Shown here: one piece after another, positions 1-7,692 of the stretch
Layout of the letters: every line of letters starts with the position of its first letter
How positions within the stretch are numbered: the first letter of the stretch is position 1
Assembly (NCBI RefSeq): GCF_034347405.1
Contig: NZ_CP133778.1
Span: 558,001 to 622,000 of the forward strand
DNA length: 64,000 nt
From: Pseudomonas sp. CCC3.1
Lineage (GTDB): Bacteria > Pseudomonadota > Gammaproteobacteria > Pseudomonadales > Pseudomonadaceae
Reading direction: 5' to 3'
Translations under genes and position numbers: made by a program
The notes under the pieces: generated by a model
What the model saw: the letters and a program-made list of their open reading frames with translations, nothing else
Database searches by the model: none
What the model was told of the DNA's origin: nothing

Positions 1-329
1 CTGCCGTGCAAGTGCTGAGTTATGAAATTCGCATGGCCTGGCTTGCTGTGCAGGGTCAGCCGAGCAAAGTTGAAAAAGAGGAAGTCGCCTCCACTAAAAG
101 TGGAGAGTTGGCGACCATGGATGAGCTGGAGCGCTTTTATGAGCACCTGGAGCAGACATTGGTGGCTATCGAGTTTCTGGATCCGGAAAAGCCGCGTCAC
201 TTGATGGCGCGTCTGCGTCGGCTCTACGGGCGTAGCTCGGTCAGTCGCGCAGAAATGAATATTTTGCGTGGCATTCTCACCGAAACCCAAAAAGCAGCCC
301 GTGGCGAGTTGCTTAAGCGCAAGGATTAA
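1..329 (+). CDS. trmJ: TrmJ tRNA 2'-O-methyltransferase, C-terminal part only
   Basis: The reading frame is open from the window edge, so this is the 3' end of a gene. TrmJ is a SPOUT-family enzyme that methylates the 2'-O of residue 32 in several tRNAs. The visible part begins with the AVQVLSYEIRMAW segment, which belongs to the end of the SPOUT knot region, and continues into the family's helical C-terminal extension with a LERFYEHLEQTL stretch. The N-terminal catalytic half lies outside the window. The stop codon overlaps or abuts the cysE start, so the two genes are probably translated together. The order trmJ-cysE-iscR is the usual one in Pseudomonas and supports the assignment. Confidence 0.85.
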   Translation, partial: AVQVLSYEIRMAWLAVQGQPSKVEKEEVASTKSGELATMDELERFYEHLEQTLVAIEFLDPEKPRHLMARLRRLYGRSSVSRAEMNILRGILTETQKAARGELLKRKD

Positions 330-331
330 TG

Positions 332-1108
332 ATGTTCGAGCGTCTGCGTGAAGATATTCAAAGCGTTTTCCATCGTGACCCGGCGGCGCGTAACGCGTTC
401 GAAGTGTTGACCTGCTACCCGGGCATGCATGCAATCTGGATTCACCGCCTGTCCGGATTGCTCTGGGGGGCGGGTTGGAAGTGGCTCGCTCGCTTGGTGT
501 CGAACTTTGGGCGGTGGTTGACCGGGATCGAGATTCATCCGGGTGCCAAGGTGGGTCGGCGTTTCTTTATTGACCATGGCATGGGGATCGTGATCGGTGA
601 GACTGCTGAAATTGGCGATGACGTGACCCTGTATCAGGGCGTGACGCTGGGTGGTACCAGTTGGAATAAAGGCAAGCGCCACCCGACACTGGAGAATGGT
701 GTGGTGGTCGGTGCGGGTGCCAAGGTGCTTGGGCCTTTTACCGTTGGTGCGGGCGCCAAGGTGGGTTCCAATGCAGTGGTCACCAAAGCTGTGCCTGCGG
801 GCGCAACCGTGGTCGGCATCCCGGGTCGGATCATTGTCAAAAGTGACGATGAGGCTGAAGCCAAGCGTAAGGCCATGGCCGAAAAAATCGGTTTTGATGC
901 CTATGGCGTGAGCGAAGACATGCCGGACCCGGTGGCGCGCGCCATTGCCCAGTTGCTGGACCATTTGCAGGCTGTCGACGGTAAGCTGGACGGCATGTGC
1001 GGCGCTTTGAAAGATTTGGGCAGCCCTTATTGCGCCAAAGAATTGCCAGAGCTGCGCGAAGAAGACTTCGCCTGCGTCCAGGGCAAGGACGAAAGCAAAG
1101 CGCTGTAA
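332..1108 (+). CDS. cysE: Serine O-acetyltransferase
   Basis: CysE transfers acetyl from acetyl-CoA to L-serine, giving O-acetylserine, the carbon skeleton for cysteine synthesis. The protein is about 258 aa. It has an N-terminal helical part followed by left-handed beta-helix hexapeptide repeats (for example the IHPGAKVGRRFFIDHG and GAKVLGPFTVGAGAKVG stretches) and the DHGMGIVIGETAEIG active-site region. Two ATG codons lie side by side at 329 and 332; I use the second because homologues begin MFERLRED. It sits directly upstream of the ISC operon, which fits the supply of cysteine sulfur to IscS. Its C-terminal tail is longer than that of E. coli CysE. Confidence 0.95.
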   Translation: MFERLREDIQSVFHRDPAARNAFEVLTCYPGMHAIWIHRLSGLLWGAGWKWLARLVSNFGRWLTGIEIHPGAKVGRRFFIDHGMGIVIGETAEIGDDVTLYQGVTLGGTSWNKGKRHPTLENGVVVGAGAKVLGPFTVGAGAKVGSNAVVTKAVPAGATVVGIPGRIIVKSDDEAEAKRKAMAEKIGFDAYGVSEDMPDPVARAIAQLLDHLQAVDGKLDGMCGALKDLGSPYCAKELPELREEDFACVQGKDESKAL

Positions 1109-1114
1109 TTGGCC

Positions 1115-1200
1115 TGTAGTCGCTGCCGAAGGCTGCGAAGGGTTGCGGAGCAATCCGTTCCTTTGAAGTCTTCGCGGACTTCATCGCAGCTTGGTAGGTG
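1115..1200. repeat. Family B REP-like repeat (copy 1)
   Basis: The noncoding segment begins with TGTAGTCGCTGCCGAAGG and the same start recurs near 6782, 48940 and 54883. Here the second half is a diverged inverted partner ending around ATCGCAGCTTGG. It lies just after the cysE stop and before the iscR promoter. It is read as a dispersed extragenic palindromic element of the kind common in Pseudomonas. Confidence 0.65.
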
Positions 1201-1287
1201 ATTCGTCGGCATGTGCCATTGCGTCGCAGACCCTGCTACAATGCCGCCGCTCTTTTGCGGGTAATCCCGACTAAAGTACTAGGTCTA

Positions 1288-1320
1288 ATAGTTGACTTAA
1301 ACAGTCGGGAATAGCATACT
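1288..1320 (+). promoter_or_regulatory. iscR promoter with type 1 IscR operator
   Basis: A sigma-70 promoter can be read as TTGACT at 1292-1297, a 17-base spacer and CATACT at 1315-1320. The segment 1288-1312 matches 23 of 25 positions of the E. coli type 1 IscR consensus as I remember it, with the half sites GACT and AGTC. The operator covers the -35 element, so [2Fe-2S]-IscR should repress the operon from here. A second, weaker GACT half site lies at 1269-1272. Confidence 0.8.
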
Positions 1321-1352
1321 CGCCCTCATTCCGAATTCCGTGGTACCTGTCC

Positions 1353-1844
1353 ATGAGACTGACTACAAAAGGCCGTTACGCCGTTACTGCAATGCTCGAT
1401 TTGGCGTTGCACGCACAGCACGGGCCGGTGTCCCTGGCTGATATTTCCGAGCGCCAAGGCATTTCTCTTTCCTACCTTGAGCAACTGTTCGCCAAGTTGC
1501 GCCGCAGCAGCCTGGTTTCCAGTGTGCGTGGCCCTGGCGGCGGCTATCAACTGTCGCGCGACATGCAAGGTATTCAGGTTGCCCAAGTTATCGATGCAGT
1601 GAACGAATCCGTTGACGCAACGCGTTGCCAGGGTCTTGGCGATTGCCATGCCGGCGACACGTGCCTGACCCATCACCTGTGGTGCGATTTGAGCCTGCAA
1701 ATCCACGATTTTCTCAGTGGTATCAGCTTGGCTGATCTTGTCACTCGCCGTGAGGTGCAAGAAGTAGCCCAGCGTCAGGATCAGCGCCGCTGTAATAGCA
1801 AAGCGCCGCACCTGGATAAGATCGAAGCGTCCGCCGTCGAGTGA
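1353..1844 (+). CDS. iscR: Rrf2-family iron-sulfur regulator IscR
   Basis: IscR senses iron-sulfur status and controls the ISC operon. The 163-aa protein has an N-terminal winged helix (residues 1-80, including the RGPGGGYQL wing) and the cluster-binding residues C92, C98 and C104 with H107, the same numbering as in E. coli. With a [2Fe-2S] cluster bound it should repress its own promoter through the operator at 1288-1312. The gene is first in the run iscR-iscS-iscU-iscA-hscB-hscA-fdx-iscX. The C-terminal tail after residue 125 is variable in the family and carries no clear motif. Confidence 0.97.
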   Translation: MRLTTKGRYAVTAMLDLALHAQHGPVSLADISERQGISLSYLEQLFAKLRRSSLVSSVRGPGGGYQLSRDMQGIQVAQVIDAVNESVDATRCQGLGDCHAGDTCLTHHLWCDLSLQIHDFLSGISLADLVTRREVQEVAQRQDQRRCNSKAPHLDKIEASAVE

Positions 1845-1893
1845 TTGCATAGAAACGACGGTGCGCCAGCCAGCCTGATTTAGGAGATAGTTC

Positions 1894-3108
1894 ATGAAAT
1901 TGCCGATTTACCTTGATTACTCAGCCACCACCCCGGTTGATCCGCGTGTTGCTCAAAAAATGAGCGACTGCTTGCTGGTTGACGGGAACTTCGGTAACCC
2001 GGCTTCGCGTTCTCACGTCTTTGGCTGGAAAGCCGAAGAAGCGGTAGAGAACGGCCGTCGCCAGGTCGCTGATCTGGTAAACGCTGATCCGCGTGAAATT
2101 GTCTGGACCTCCGGTGCGACCGAAGCCAACAACCTGGCAATTAAAGGTGCTGCACATTTTTATGCCTCCAAGGGCAAGCACCTGATCACCGACAAAATTG
2201 AGCACAAAGCCGTTCTCGACACCATGCGTCAGCTGGAGCGTGAAGGCTTTGAAGTGACTTACATCGAGCCGGGTGAAGATGGTCTGGTGACGCCGGCCAT
2301 GGTTGAAGCGGCCATGCGTGAAGACACCATTCTGGTGTCGATCATGCACGTGAACAACGAAATCGGCACCATCAACGACATCGCAGCCATTGGCGAGCTG
2401 ACGCGTTCGCGCGGTGTGTTGTTTCATGTCGATGCTGCGCAGTCTACCGGTAAGGTCGCGATCGACCTGGCCAAGCTGAAAGTCGACCTGATGTCTTTCT
2501 CTGCTCACAAAACCTACGGCCCTAAAGGCATCGGCGCACTGTATGTAAGCCGTAAGCCTCGTGTGCGTATCGAAGCTGCCATGCACGGCGGCGGTCACGA
2601 ACGCGGCATGCGTTCGGGCACCTTGGCCACCCACCAGATCGTGGGCATGGGCGAAGCGTTCGAGATCGCTAAAGAAGAAATGGCGGCTGAAAACATCCGA
2701 ATCAAAGCCTTGAGCGATCGTTTCTTCAAGCAGGTTGAACACCTTGAAGAACTGTACGTCAACGGCAGCATGACCGCCCGCGTTCCGCACAACCTGAACC
2801 TGAGCTTCAACTACGTTGAAGGCGAGTCGCTGATCATGGCACTCAAGGATCTGGCCGTGTCGTCCGGTTCGGCTTGCACCTCTGCTTCCCTCGAGCCTTC
2901 CTACGTATTGCGCGCCCTGGGCCGCAATGACGAATTGGCACACAGCTCGATTCGCTTCACCTTCGGTCGTTTCACCACTGAAGAAGAAATCGATTACGCC
3001 GCGCAGAAGGTTTGCGAGGCTGTTACCAAGCTGCGTGCTCTTTCGCCGCTGTGGGACATGTACAAAGACGGCATCGACATTTCGAAAATCGAATGGGCGG
3101 CGCACTAA
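1894..3108 (+). CDS. iscS: Cysteine desulfurase IscS
   Basis: IscS is a pyridoxal-phosphate enzyme that converts cysteine to alanine. It passes the sulfur as a persulfide to IscU and to tRNA-thiolating enzymes. The 404-aa protein shows the PLP lysine K206 in SAHKTYGPKG and the catalytic cysteine C328 in the mobile loop SSGSACTSASLEPS, both at the E. coli positions. A strong ribosome site, TAGGAGAT, lies a few bases before the ATG. It follows iscR by 49 bases and is co-transcribed with the scaffold genes. Nothing looks unusual. Confidence 0.98.
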   Translation: MKLPIYLDYSATTPVDPRVAQKMSDCLLVDGNFGNPASRSHVFGWKAEEAVENGRRQVADLVNADPREIVWTSGATEANNLAIKGAAHFYASKGKHLITDKIEHKAVLDTMRQLEREGFEVTYIEPGEDGLVTPAMVEAAMREDTILVSIMHVNNEIGTINDIAAIGELTRSRGVLFHVDAAQSTGKVAIDLAKLKVDLMSFSAHKTYGPKGIGALYVSRKPRVRIEAAMHGGGHERGMRSGTLATHQIVGMGEAFEIAKEEMAAENIRIKALSDRFFKQVEHLEELYVNGSMTARVPHNLNLSFNYVEGESLIMALKDLAVSSGSACTSASLEPSYVLRALGRNDELAHSSIRFTFGRFTTEEEIDYAAQKVCEAVTKLRALSPLWDMYKDGIDISKIEWAAH

Positions 3109-3202
3109 TAATTTAAGTCGCCGAGGCAGGCGCTGTAGAACGCAGCGAATTGCAGCCTTTACAGCGTCTCAAGAGCGACTCTGATGAGTGAGGATTAGTA
3201 CC

Positions 3203-3589
3203 ATGGCTTACAGCGAAAAGGTCATTGACCACTACGAAAACCCGCGCAACGTCGGCAAGATGGACGCGGAAGATCCAGATGTCGGTACCGGCATGGTGGG
3301 TGCGCCGGCGTGCGGCGACGTGATGCGTCTGCAGATCAAGGTGAATGAGCAGGGCATCATTGAAGATGCCAAGTTCAAGACCTATGGTTGCGGTTCGGCA
3401 ATTGCTTCCAGCTCCCTGGCAACCGAGTGGATGAAAGGCAAGACTCTGGATGAAGCAGAGACCATCAAGAACACTCAGTTGGCTGAAGAGCTGGCCTTGC
3501 CACCGGTGAAAATTCACTGCTCGGTACTCGCTGAAGACGCCATCAAGGCGGCCGTTCGCGATTACAAGCAGAAGAAAGGTTTGATCTGA
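3203..3589 (+). CDS. iscU: Iron-sulfur scaffold protein IscU
   Basis: IscU is the scaffold on which new [2Fe-2S] clusters are built before transfer to acceptors. Starting at the ATG at 3203 gives 128 aa, exactly the usual length; the in-frame GTG at 3188 would add five residues and is rejected. The cluster ligands C37, C63 and C106 and the labilising D39 are present. The LPPVK motif at 99-103, the docking site for the chaperone HscA, is intact. GAGGA lies upstream of the start. It sits between iscS, its sulfur donor, and iscA. Confidence 0.98.
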   Translation: MAYSEKVIDHYENPRNVGKMDAEDPDVGTGMVGAPACGDVMRLQIKVNEQGIIEDAKFKTYGCGSAIASSSLATEWMKGKTLDEAETIKNTQLAEELALPPVKIHCSVLAEDAIKAAVRDYKQKKGLI

Positions 3590-3596
3590 TCCGATT

Positions 3597-3622
3597 GGTT
3601 CGTGCCAGCAACGGCACGAACC
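3597..3622 (+). other. Intercistronic hairpin between iscU and iscA
   Basis: GGTTCGTGCC and GGCACGAACC form a perfect 10-bp stem around a 6-base loop (AGCAAC), eight bases after the iscU stop. No T-run follows, so it does not look like a terminator. A role in stabilising the upstream iscSU message is possible but inferred. Confidence 0.6.
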
Positions 3623-3655
3623 GGTGATGATACTGGCGAGAGGTAAGGAGTCACG

Positions 3656-3979
3656 ATGGCTATCAGCATGACAGAGGCGGCGGCCAAGCATATTCGCCGC
3701 TCCCTTGATGGGCGCGGCAAAGGTGAGGGGATTCGTCTGGGTGTTCGCACTACAGGCTGTTCCGGTCTTGCCTATGTGCTGGAGTTTGTCGACGAAGTGG
3801 GCGACGAAGACCAAGTCTTCGAGACTCATGGCGAAAAAGTGATCATTGATCCTAAAAGCCTGACCTATCTTGACGGCACCGAGCTTGATTTCGTCAAGGA
3901 AGGCCTGAACGAAGGCTTCAAGTTCAACAACCCCAACGTGCGCGGCGAATGTGGCTGCGGCGAGAGCTTCAACATCTGA
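3656..3979 (+). CDS. iscA: A-type iron-sulfur carrier IscA
   Basis: IscA is an A-type carrier that receives clusters or iron from the scaffold and helps mature [4Fe-4S] proteins. The 107-aa protein has the three invariant cysteines C35 (in TTGCSG), C99 and C101 (in GECGCGESF). The start is preceded by GGTAAGGAG. The gene lies in the standard place between iscU and hscB; the hscB start follows eight bases after its stop. Length and motifs match the family with no anomaly. Confidence 0.97.
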   Translation: MAISMTEAAAKHIRRSLDGRGKGEGIRLGVRTTGCSGLAYVLEFVDEVGDEDQVFETHGEKVIIDPKSLTYLDGTELDFVKEGLNEGFKFNNPNVRGECGCGESFNI

Positions 3980-3987
3980 GGCTAGTC

Positions 3988-4509
3988 GTGGGTACTCCTT
4001 GTCATTTTGCTTTGTTTGAACTGCAGCCGAGCTTCACTCTAGACCTCGATCAGTTGGCTGTGCGCTACCGTGAGTTGGCGCGTGGCGTGCACCCAGACCG
4101 CTTTGCTGACGCTTCCGAGCGGGAGCAGCGACTGGCGCTAGAGCAATCCGCCAGCCTTAACGAGGCTTACCAGACGCTCAAAAGCCCATCCAAGCGCGCG
4201 CGTTATCTGCTCGCGATGAATGGGGGTGAGATGCCGCTGGAAGTCACCGTGCATGATCCCGAGTTTCTGATGCAGCAGATGCAATGGCGCGAAGAACTTG
4301 AAGATCTGCAGGACAGCGCAGATATAGCCGGTATTGCAGCATTCAAGCGTCGGTTAAAAATCGCTCAAGAGCAATTGAACGACAGCTTCGCTGCTTGTTG
4401 GGATGATGCTGCGCAGCGCGAACAGGCCGAACGCCTGATGCGCCGTATGCAGTTCCTCGACAAGCTCACTTACGAAGTGCGCCAGTTAGAAGAGCGCCTC
4501 GACGATTAA
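3988..4509 (+). CDS. hscB: Co-chaperone HscB (J-domain protein)
   Basis: HscB is the J-domain partner that brings IscU to HscA and stimulates its ATPase during cluster release. From the GTG at 3988 the protein is 173 aa, the usual Pseudomonas length; the open frame reaches back to 3949 inside iscA but that start would overlap it. The J domain (residues 1-75) carries the HPD triad in GVHPDRFAD, and a C-terminal helical domain binds IscU. A GAGG stretch lies about six bases before the GTG. hscA follows 51 bases downstream. Confidence 0.95.
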   Translation: MGTPCHFALFELQPSFTLDLDQLAVRYRELARGVHPDRFADASEREQRLALEQSASLNEAYQTLKSPSKRARYLLAMNGGEMPLEVTVHDPEFLMQQMQWREELEDLQDSADIAGIAAFKRRLKIAQEQLNDSFAACWDDAAQREQAERLMRRMQFLDKLTYEVRQLEERLDD

Positions 4510-4560
4510 CCCAGTGCCGCCACGGTTGCACGCCTGATATACAGATAAGTCCTGATAACG

Positions 4561-6423
4561 ATGGCCCTACTGCAGATCGCCGAACCCGGCCAAAGTCCTC
4601 AACCGCACCAGCGTCGTCTGGCTGTGGGAATCGACTTGGGCACTACCAATTCGCTGGTCGCTGCATTGCGCAGTGGTCTTTCCGAGCCGCTGGCTGATGC
4701 CGAAGGTCGAGTCATCCTGCCCTCTGCGGTGCGTTACCACGCAGACCGCGTCGAGGTGGGTGAGTCTGCGCGCCTGGCGGCCTCCAGCGATCCTTTCAAT
4801 ACCGTATTGTCGGTCAAGCGCTTGATGGGTCGTGGTCTGTCCGACGTCAAGCAGTTGGGTGAGCAACTGCCTTACCGCTTTGTTGGCGGTGAGTCGCATA
4901 TGCCATTCATTGACACCGTACAGGGCCCTAAAAGCCCTGTTGAAGTGTCGGCCGACATCCTGAAAGTATTGCGTGAGCGTGCCGAAAAGACCTTGGGCGG
5001 TGAATTGGTGGGGGCGGTCATTACCGTTCCGGCCTATTTCGATGATGCTCAGCGTCAGGCCACCAAGGACGCTGCTCGGCTTGCCGGATTGAACGTCTTG
5101 CGTCTGCTCAACGAGCCTACGGCGGCTGCGGTTGCTTACGGTCTGGATCAGCACGCTGAAGGCGTTGTGGCTATCTATGACCTGGGTGGCGGTACATTCG
5201 ATATTTCGATCTTGCGTCTGACCGGCGGTGTGTTTGAAGTCTTGGCGACGGGGGGCGATAGCGCCCTCGGCGGCGACGATTTTGACCATGCAATTGCCAA
5301 CTGGATCGTCGAGCAGGCGGGCTTGTCCGCTGACCTTGATCCGGGAGCCCAGCGCCAGCTGTTGCAAACGGCCTGTGCTGCCAAAGAAGCGCTGACGGAT
5401 GCATCGTCTGTCCCTGTTATCTATGGCGACTGGCAAGCAGACCTGACTCGCGAGGCCTTCGATGCGCTGATCGAGCCAATGGTTGCGCGCAGCCTCAAGG
5501 CCTGTCGTCGTGCTGTGCGCGACGCCAACATTGAGCTTGAAGACGTTCAGGCTGTGGTGATGGTTGGTGGTTCGACCCGTGTGCCGCGTGTGCGCGAAGC
5601 CGTTGCTGAAATGTTCGATCGCCAGCCGCTGACGGACATCGACCCAGATCAAGTGGTTGCCATTGGTGCTGCGATTCAGGCCGATACCCTGGCCGGTAAC
5701 AAGCGTGATGGTGGCGAGTTGCTGCTGCTTGACGTGATTCCGTTGTCGCTCGGTCTTGAGACCATGGGCGGCTTGATGGAAAAAGTCATTCCGCGCAACA
5801 CCACCATCCCGGTGGCTCGCGCTCAAGATTTTACGACGTATAAAGATGGCCAGACGGCCATGATGATTCACGTACTGCAGGGCGAGCGCGAGCTGATCAG
5901 CGATTGCCGCTCGCTCGCACGCTTTGAGTTGCGTGGCATTCCACCGATGGTGGCGGGTGCTGCGAAAATCCGTGTGACCTTCCAGGTTGATGCGGATGGC
6001 TTGCTCAGCGTTTCAGCGCGTGAATTGGGTTCAGGTGTTGAAGCCAACATCCAGGTCAAACCGTCCTACGGTCTGACCGACGGTGAAATCGCCAAGATGC
6101 TCAAGGACTCATTCCAGTACGCCGGTGACGACAAGGTCGCCCGTGTTCTGCGTGAGCAGCAAGTCGATGCCCAGCGTCTGATCGAAGCCGTGCAAGCTGC
6201 GCTTGAAGTCGATGGCGAGCGCTTGCTGGACGCCGAAGAGCGCATGGTCATTGAGCTGCAAATGCAGGAGCTGTCCGAATTATTAAAAGGCACCGATGGC
6301 TATGCTATCGAGCAACAGACCAAGCGTCTGTCGCAAGTGACCGATGCTTTTGCTGCCCGCCGCATGGATTTGACCGTCAAAGCCGCTCTGGCGGGGCGCA
6401 ACCTGAATGAGATTGAGGAATAA
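4561..6423 (+). CDS. hscA: Hsp70-type chaperone HscA
   Basis: HscA is the specialised Hsp70 that recognises the LPPVK motif of IscU and drives cluster transfer using ATP. The 620-aa protein has the Hsp70 nucleotide-binding domain (about residues 20-390). Its phosphate loops GIDLGTTNS and YDLGGGTFD are visible, as is the VGGSTRVPRVR adenosine motif. A beta-sandwich substrate domain and a helical lid follow. It lacks the acidic EEVD-like tail of general DnaK. The stop is followed after two bases by the fdx start, which implies tight coupling. Confidence 0.97.
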   Translation: MALLQIAEPGQSPQPHQRRLAVGIDLGTTNSLVAALRSGLSEPLADAEGRVILPSAVRYHADRVEVGESARLAASSDPFNTVLSVKRLMGRGLSDVKQLGEQLPYRFVGGESHMPFIDTVQGPKSPVEVSADILKVLRERAEKTLGGELVGAVITVPAYFDDAQRQATKDAARLAGLNVLRLLNEPTAAAVAYGLDQHAEGVVAIYDLGGGTFDISILRLTGGVFEVLATGGDSALGGDDFDHAIANWIVEQAGLSADLDPGAQRQLLQTACAAKEALTDASSVPVIYGDWQADLTREAFDALIEPMVARSLKACRRAVRDANIELEDVQAVVMVGGSTRVPRVREAVAEMFDRQPLTDIDPDQVVAIGAAIQADTLAGNKRDGGELLLLDVIPLSLGLETMGGLMEKVIPRNTTIPVARAQDFTTYKDGQTAMMIHVLQGERELISDCRSLARFELRGIPPMVAGAAKIRVTFQVDADGLLSVSARELGSGVEANIQVKPSYGLTDGEIAKMLKDSFQYAGDDKVARVLREQQVDAQRLIEAVQAALEVDGERLLDAEERMVIELQMQELSELLKGTDGYAIEQQTKRLSQVTDAFAARRMDLTVKAALAGRNLNEIEE

Positions 6424-6425
6424 CA

Positions 6426-6767
6426 ATGCCGCAGGTCATTTTTTTGCCGCACGCCGAGCATTGCCCGGACGGTATGGTTGTTGAGGCTGAGACTGGAAAG
6501 TCGATTCTCGAAGTGGCACACGACAATCACATCGAAATCGAAAGTGCGTGTGGTGGCGTCTGTGCTTGCACCACCTGCCACTGCATCATTCGTGAAGGTT
6601 TCGACACGCTTGAAGAGGCGGATGAACTGGAAGAAGACTACCTGGATCGTGCCTGGGGTCTTGAAGCTCACTCGCGCTTGAGTTGTCAGGCCAAGGTCGG
6701 GACTGAAGACATTACCGTCGAGATCCCGAAATACTCGCTCAATCATGCTGCCGAAGCGCCGCACTGA
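6426..6767 (+). CDS. fdx: ISC [2Fe-2S] ferredoxin
   Basis: This adrenodoxin-type ferredoxin supplies electrons for cluster assembly on IscU. The 113-aa protein carries the four [2Fe-2S] ligands C42, C48, C51 and C87, at the E. coli Fdx positions; C46 in the CGGVCACTTC loop is also conserved. It begins two bases after the hscA stop. A family B repeat separates it from iscX. Confidence 0.97.
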   Translation: MPQVIFLPHAEHCPDGMVVEAETGKSILEVAHDNHIEIESACGGVCACTTCHCIIREGFDTLEEADELEEDYLDRAWGLEAHSRLSCQAKVGTEDITVEIPKYSLNHAAEAPH

Positions 6768-6781
6768 TAGCGCTGAACAGC

Positions 6782-6815
6782 TGTAGTCGCTGACGAGGAA
6801 CGAAGGCCGCGATCG
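6782..6815. repeat. Family B REP-like repeat (copy 2)
   Basis: CTGTAGTCGCTGACGAGG and the following GAAGGCCGCGATCGG match the start of the copies near 1115, 48940 and 54883. It lies inside the 176-base fdx-iscX gap, so the ISC transcript probably carries it. No inverted partner is obvious in this copy. Confidence 0.55.
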
Positions 6816-6943
6816 GGCTAAGCCCGCAAATCAAGCACCCGGGCCTGTCAATTGCACCGAGGGCTCAGGTTCCACGAGCTTCACGCCTCGTCCGTGACCA
6901 CAAGGTTTCAAGTGTCATCTGAATTCGCCTATAAGGAATTGTC

Positions 6944-7144
6944 ATGAGCCTCAAATGGGTTGATGTACAAGAAATTGCAATACAGCTGGCTGAAGCTCAC
7001 CCGGATGTCAATCCGCTCTCGGTGAACTTCGTCACGCTGCGCAACCTGGTCATGGATTTGCCGGAGTTCGACGACATACCGGATCGCGGCGGGGAAAAAG
7101 TCCTCGAAGCCATTCAGGGTTTGTGGATCGAAGAGGCTGACTAA
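6944..7144 (+). CDS. iscX: Fe-S assembly accessory protein IscX
   Basis: IscX is a small acidic protein that binds IscS and iron and modulates the rate of cluster formation. The 66-aa sequence shows the family's pattern: WVDVQEIAIQLAE near the start, a DVNPLSVNFVTLRNLV centre and an acidic DLPEFDDIPDR segment. The start has TAAGGAATT upstream. It is the last gene of the operon; a hairpin with a T-rich tail follows its stop. Confidence 0.93.
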   Translation: MSLKWVDVQEIAIQLAEAHPDVNPLSVNFVTLRNLVMDLPEFDDIPDRGGEKVLEAIQGLWIEEAD

Positions 7145-7177
7145 GCCTGCAACGCACGTAATTATGCAATACCCAAG

Positions 7178-7207
7178 AACCCGCGTATAATTCGCGGGTT
7201 TAATTTT
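7178..7207 (+). terminator. ISC-operon terminator whose loop contains TATAAT
   Basis: AACCCGCG (7178-7185) and CGCGGGTT (7193-7200) form an 8-bp stem and are followed by TAATTTTT. The loop is TATAATT, so a consensus -10 hexamer for ndk lies in the loop. No good -35 is seen 16-18 bases upstream. As a terminator it ends the ISC operon; the promoter reading is an inference. Confidence 0.75.
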
Positions 7208-7238
7208 TCGCTTAAATCACTGTTTCTGGAGTTACACC

Positions 7239-7664
7239 ATGGCTGTTCAACGTACTTTCTCCATCATCAAGCCTGACGCCGTTGCTAAAAACGTTATCGG
7301 CAAGATCGTTACTCGTTTCGAAGACGCTGGCCTGAAGGTTGTAGCTTCCAAACTGAAGCAACTGTCCAAAGCTGAAGCTGAAGGCTTCTACGCTGAGCAC
7401 AGCGAGCGCGGCTTCTTCGGCGACCTGGTTGCTTTCATGATCTCCGGTCCTGTTGTTGTTCAGGTTCTGGAAGGCGAAAACGCTATCGCTCTGAACCGCG
7501 AGCTGATGGGCGCTACCAACCCTAAAGAAGCTGCTGCTGGCACCATCCGTGCTGACTTCGCAGAATCCATCGACGCTAACGCTGTTCACGGTTCCGACTC
7601 TGAAGCAGCTGCTGCTCGCGAAATCGCTTACTTTTTCGCAGCTACTGAAGTAACCACTCGCTAA
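7239..7664 (+). CDS. ndk: Nucleoside diphosphate kinase
   Basis: Ndk transfers the gamma phosphate between nucleoside triphosphates and diphosphates and so balances the NTP and dNTP pools. The 141-aa protein carries the catalytic histidine H117 in NAVHGSDS and the N-terminal TFSIIKPDAV strand. A TGGAG ribosome site precedes the ATG. Codon choice is strongly biased towards abundant codons (repeated GCT, CTG, GAA), as expected for a highly expressed gene. It begins 94 bases after iscX, behind the hairpin at 7178-7207. Confidence 0.98.
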   Translation: MAVQRTFSIIKPDAVAKNVIGKIVTRFEDAGLKVVASKLKQLSKAEAEGFYAEHSERGFFGDLVAFMISGPVVVQVLEGENAIALNRELMGATNPKEAAAGTIRADFAESIDANAVHGSDSEAAAAREIAYFFAATEVTTR

Positions 7665-7692
7665 GCATTGGCTTGTGAGTGAGGGTGAAGAC

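Noticed and set aside
4567..5871. Long minus-strand open frame opposite hscA
   Set aside because: It mirrors a highly conserved gene, has no recognisable domain and no ribosome site. It is a by-product of GC-rich codon use.
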